Shown here: positions 14,123 through 16,404 of the stretch, piece by piece
How the letters are laid out: each line of letters starts with the position of its first letter
Position numbering within the stretch: the first letter of the stretch is position 1
Assembly (NCBI GenBank): GCA_023402175.1
Contig: JAEXCN010000491.1
Span: 1-16,404 of the forward strand
Origin: Pseudomonadota bacterium
Lineage (GTDB): Bacteria > Myxococcota_A > Polyangia > Polyangiales > Polyangiaceae
Direction of reading: 5' to 3'
Length of the DNA: 16,404 nucleotides
The notes under the pieces: model-generated
The model's database searches: none
What the model saw: the letters and a program-made list of their open reading frames with translations, nothing else
Told to the model about the DNA's origin: nothing
Translations under genes and position numbers: made by a program

Positions 14123-14728
14123 TCAGGTCGAGCTACAGCCCTTTTTGCCTGTGGTCGCGTTCGTTCCACACGTGCAGGAAACGCAGCCGTGCTCGGCGCA
14201 GGTCCCGCAGGAGACGGCGACCTGACGCCGGAGCGCCTCGCGCGCGCGGAACACGCGGACGGCCGCGTTGTTCGCGGAGATGCCTTGCTCCTCGGCAAAG
14301 GCCTTCACCGACACTCCGTCCACCTCGACGCGCCGGAGCGCATCGGCGTACTCCGGCTTGAGCGTGCCCGCGAGGCGGCTCACGCAGCGACAGACCTCGT
14401 CCCGCATCGTCTCGGGCGGGTCCTCGGTCGTCTCGATCTCCTGCGCGAACTGCTCGAGCGCGCGGTCCGCCGCCTTCGCTCGCCGCCAGTAATCGACGGT
14501 CGCGTTGCGAAGCGTGCGGTAGAACCACGGAACGACCGCCTCGCCGTCGCGGAGCATTTCGAGCTTGTCGAGGCCTCGCGAGAACGCCTCCTGGAGGATG
14601 TCTTCCGCGAGATCGCGTCGTCCAACGCGTCGCTCGAGGAACCGCAAGAACTCGCGATGGTTCTCCACGAGCGCTCGGGTGACCTCTGGATCGAGCGGCT
14701 TCGTTGCCTCGGGCGTTTCGTCGGACAT
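14123..14728 (-). CDS. CorE-type (metal-sensing) ECF sigma factor with Cys-rich tail
   Basis: ATG 14728 gives a 201-residue sigma factor; ATG 14746 and 14779 are alternatives and no start has a strong ribosome site. Region 2 is at about 20-85 (R-D-L-A-E-D-I-L-Q-E-A-F, V-V-P-W-F-Y-R-T-L-R-N-A-T-V-D-Y-W-R-R). Region 4 is at about 115-170 (L-K-P-E-Y-A-D-A-L-R-R-V-E-V-D-G, N-N-A-A-V-R-V-F-R-A-R). Two features single it out: a C-R-C pair in the linker (113, 115) and a C-terminal cysteine cluster, C-G-T-C-A-E-H-G-C-V-S-C-T-C (174-187), plus Cys 198. This matches CorE of Myxococcus xanthus, an ECF factor without anti-sigma that senses copper through such a domain; a CorE2 relative responds to other metals. 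Its position just upstream of a copper-type operon on the same strand supports copper control of that operon. Which metal it senses is inferred. Confidence 0.9.
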   Translation of the reverse strand: MSDETPEATKPLDPEVTRALVENHREFLRFLERRVGRRDLAEDILQEAFSRGLDKLEMLRDGEAVVPWFYRTLRNATVDYWRRAKAADRALEQFAQEIETTEDPPETMRDEVCRCVSRLAGTLKPEYADALRRVEVDGVSVKAFAEEQGISANNAAVRVFRAREALRRQVAVSCGTCAEHGCVSCTCGTNATTGKKGCSST

Positions 14729-14883
14729 GGCAGCCAGTCTCGTCATCTGCGGTGCAGAAGCAAGCTCGTTCGGCCGCATCGAACAGGTACACGACAGGAC
14801 CTGGCGTCCGGCTCGGGCGTCCTCATGTTGCTCGCGGCTCGGGGCTCGAGCCTCGCTCCGAACGAGCCGCGGACGCGTCGACC

Positions 14884-15417
14884 ATGCGAACGATGAAGCG
14901 CGACAAGCCGCTGGGATTTCCGCGCGCGTACGAGATGCTCCTCGTGACGAAGCACTTTCCCTCCCTCGTGCGACACGCAATGTTCGAGCGCCGGATCGCC
15001 GTCCGGTTCTACGTCGCATCCGTATCGCCCCACGCGGTATTCGTCACGACGGACTGTCCGAAAGGCGAAGATCCCTTCATCGCCGTCTACTGCGAGCGGA
15101 GCGTCGGCAACGTCGAAGACGTGCCCGCGACGATCTATCTCGCACATGAGCTGGGTCACCACGAGTCGTGGCTCCGCGGAGATACGTCCGAGGAGCTCGA
15201 GGATCTGATGACCTCCAAGCCGCGTGCGGTCTACGAGAAGCCCGAGTCACTCGATCGGGCCCTCCGCGAGCAGGTTCTCGCCGAGGAAGAGCGCGCGTGG
15301 CGCTACGGCCGACGGATCCTCGAAGCGGTCCTTCCCTCGTTCCCTGCGCTCGACGCGTACGGGCGCTTCGCAGAGGAGAACATCGCGGGTTACCGGAGCG
15401 GTCTTCTCCTCGAGTGA
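14884..15417 (+). CDS. Small predicted HExxH zinc metalloprotease-like protein
   Basis: ATG 14884 is taken as start (ATG 14893 is close by); neither has a clear ribosome site, and the longer frame back to 14704 overlaps the sigma gene. The 177-residue protein has no signal peptide. Its one recognisable motif is Y-L-A-H-E-L-G-H-H (85-93), an HExxH zinc site with the preceding small residues typical of ImmA/IrrE-like and related zincins. A Glu-rich segment E-E-E-R-A-W-R-Y-G-R-R-I-L (134-146) is placed where such proteins put their third zinc ligand. It may be a cytosolic protease with a regulatory target, but the target is unknown and no XRE-type repressor is adjacent. It diverges from the CorE-type sigma gene across about 155 bases. 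Confidence 0.72.
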   Translation: MRTMKRDKPLGFPRAYEMLLVTKHFPSLVRHAMFERRIAVRFYVASVSPHAVFVTTDCPKGEDPFIAVYCERSVGNVEDVPATIYLAHELGHHESWLRGDTSEELEDLMTSKPRAVYEKPESLDRALREQVLAEEERAWRYGRRILEAVLPSFPALDAYGRFAEENIAGYRSGLLLE

Positions 15418-15554
15418 TCGCAGCTCGCCCCGGATGCGCGCCTGGATGCGTCCATCGAGCGACGCACCGGTCGAGCTAGCGAGCAGCGACGGCGCACGCG
15501 TCCGTACCGCTGCGCTCGCAACCACGTCCGTTCTCTGGCATCGAAGGGGAAGCG

Positions 15555-16217
15555 ATGGCTCCTCTTCGTCCGACGTCGCTAGCGGTCGCGGTCAGCGCAT
15601 GCGTGCTGTCCGTCGCGACCTCCGCGCGCGCGGACGACGTCAGCATCGACGCGAAGCAGTGGCAGCTCGTGAAGCGCGAGTCGGGCCCGGTGAACTACTA
15701 TTCGGTCGTCACCGAGGACGACCAGTCCTTCGTCCGCGCGCAATACGCGCCGGGCATGAAGACCGCGGTGCTCGGCTACCAGGTCGCCGACGGCGATCGC
15801 GGGCGCATCAAGAAGGTGAAGTGGAAGTGGCGCGCCAGGGAGCTTCCCACCGGCGGCGACGAGTGCGTCCCGGGCCGAGGCGACTCGGCCGCGGTGGTGT
15901 ACCTGACGTGGAAGCGCGGCCTCCGGTATTACACGCTCAAGTACGTCTGGAGCACGGTCGGGCAGGTCGGCCGCGTCTGTGATTCGAAGCGGAATCCGTT
16001 CGTCGCGCAGAACACGATCATCCGCCGATCGGGCGGTCCGACGGGCTCTTGGATCAGCGAGGAGATCGATCTCGCGTCCGAGTACCGGCGCCACTTCGAA
16101 GGCGGCGACCCGAACGCCGATGTCCCGAGCTTCGTTGGTCTCGGTCTCATGAGCGATGGCGACCAGACCCGCAGCGCGAGCGCGGCGGACTACAGCTCGT
16201 TCGTGCTCGTCCGCTGA
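15555..16217 (+). CDS. Secreted DUF3047 protein
   Basis: ATG 15555 follows a good ribosome site (GGGGAAG, about two bases before the start). A Sec signal peptide ends A-R-A/D-D near residue 26. The rest of the 220-residue protein fits the DUF3047 family: repeated Trp/Lys strands (V-K-W-K-W-R-A-R-E-L-P), G-R-G-D-S-A-A-V-V-Y-L-T-W, T-L-K-Y-V-W-S, and a C-terminal half with V-G-L-G-L-M-S-D-G-D-Q-T and D-Y-S-S-F. Two Cys (in E-C-V-P and V-C-D-S) could form a disulfide. Members are periplasmic and mostly beta-stranded, possibly carbohydrate-binding-like; their function is not established. It follows the zincin gene by 137 bases on the same strand and probably has its own promoter. Confidence 0.85.
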   Translation: MAPLRPTSLAVAVSACVLSVATSARADDVSIDAKQWQLVKRESGPVNYYSVVTEDDQSFVRAQYAPGMKTAVLGYQVADGDRGRIKKVKWKWRARELPTGGDECVPGRGDSAAVVYLTWKRGLRYYTLKYVWSTVGQVGRVCDSKRNPFVAQNTIIRRSGGPTGSWISEEIDLASEYRRHFEGGDPNADVPSFVGLGLMSDGDQTRSASAADYSSFVLVR

Positions 16218-16222
16218 GGCGA

Positions 16223-16238
16223 CGTCGCGCGCGCGACG
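16223..16238. terminator. 16-bp palindrome after the DUF3047 gene
   Basis: CGTCGCGCGCGCGACG is a perfect palindrome starting six bases after the stop at 16217. No T-tract follows. It may be a GC-rich terminator or chance alternation of G and C. The rest of the window (16239-16404) shows no gene I can support. Confidence 0.35.
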
Positions 16239-16404
16239 CTCGTACCGGCACGCGGTCGTGACCCGTTGGCGCAGTCGAACGCGCCTCGTCGTGCACGCGC
16301 GACGTCGATGACCGAGACGTCGGGTTGTGACGCATTGCCCCGTTGACCATCCGCCGACCCCGGACCACGCTGGCAACACAGGGCGCTCCCGCGTCGCACG
16401 GCGG

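Noticed and set aside
13445..14896. 483-codon plus-strand open frame
   Set aside because: It is antisense to the metal-binding lipoprotein and the CorE-like sigma gene, low in motif content and typical of GC-rich shadow frames.
15418..15554. Small gene between the zincin and DUF3047 genes
   Set aside because: Only frame extensions of neighbouring shadows pass through; no start signal or recognisable product.

Overview
The window is high-GC DNA with G/C-rich third codon positions. It very probably comes from a myxobacterium (Myxococcota, perhaps the Polyangia/Sorangiineae side). The reasons are an IgGFc-binding-like lipoprotein beside an RCC1-repeat protein, a lamin-tail protein with Asp/Ala/Gly-rich linkers and a MYXO-CTERM-like C-terminus, and a CorE-type ECF sigma factor with a cysteine-rich tail. 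This placement is inferred from protein content; there is no rRNA in the window.

Layout. Positions 1-4782 hold surface or secreted proteins: the end of an RCC1-repeat protein, an IgGFc-binding-domain lipoprotein whose start overlaps it by 4 bases, a 357-base gap, and a lipoprotein with two tandemly duplicated lamin-tail domains. Positions 4890-6783 hold a tightly overlapping operon: a GntR/HutC regulator, a TauE/SafE permease and a small three-helix membrane protein of the DUF1634 type. The regulator starts inside a striking repeat/palindrome that looks like its own operator. Positions 6846-8149 hold a c-type cytochrome lipoprotein and an ECF sigma factor, divergent from a 101-base spacer that is largely one imperfect inverted repeat. 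Read from the centre outward, each half gives the same promoter-like pair (GGGAACG, 13 bases, CCGACTC). Positions 8380-10961 hold GTP-dependent PEP carboxykinase (pckG) followed by a 4-base-overlapping SAM methyltransferase.

Positions 10852-14728, on the minus strand, form a metal-resistance island, most likely for copper. In transcription order it encodes a CorE-type ECF sigma factor with CxC and C-terminal Cys motifs, a His-rich lipoprotein with a heavy-metal-binding domain, a TolC-like outer-membrane lipoprotein ending in His residues, and a multicopper oxidase with a Met-rich loop. The last three are 7 bases apart. The simplest model is that the sigma factor senses copper directly and transcribes the three envelope proteins, which bind and oxidise copper outside the cytoplasm. 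No inner-membrane pump or membrane-fusion protein lies in the window. Positions 14884-16217 hold a small predicted HExxH metalloprotease and a secreted DUF3047 protein.

The best candidates for something undescribed are the mirror-image promoter region between the cytochrome and the ECF sigma factor, the operator-over-start arrangement of the GntR gene, and the direct sensor-to-effector copper cluster. No CRISPR array, transposon, rRNA or tRNA was seen.
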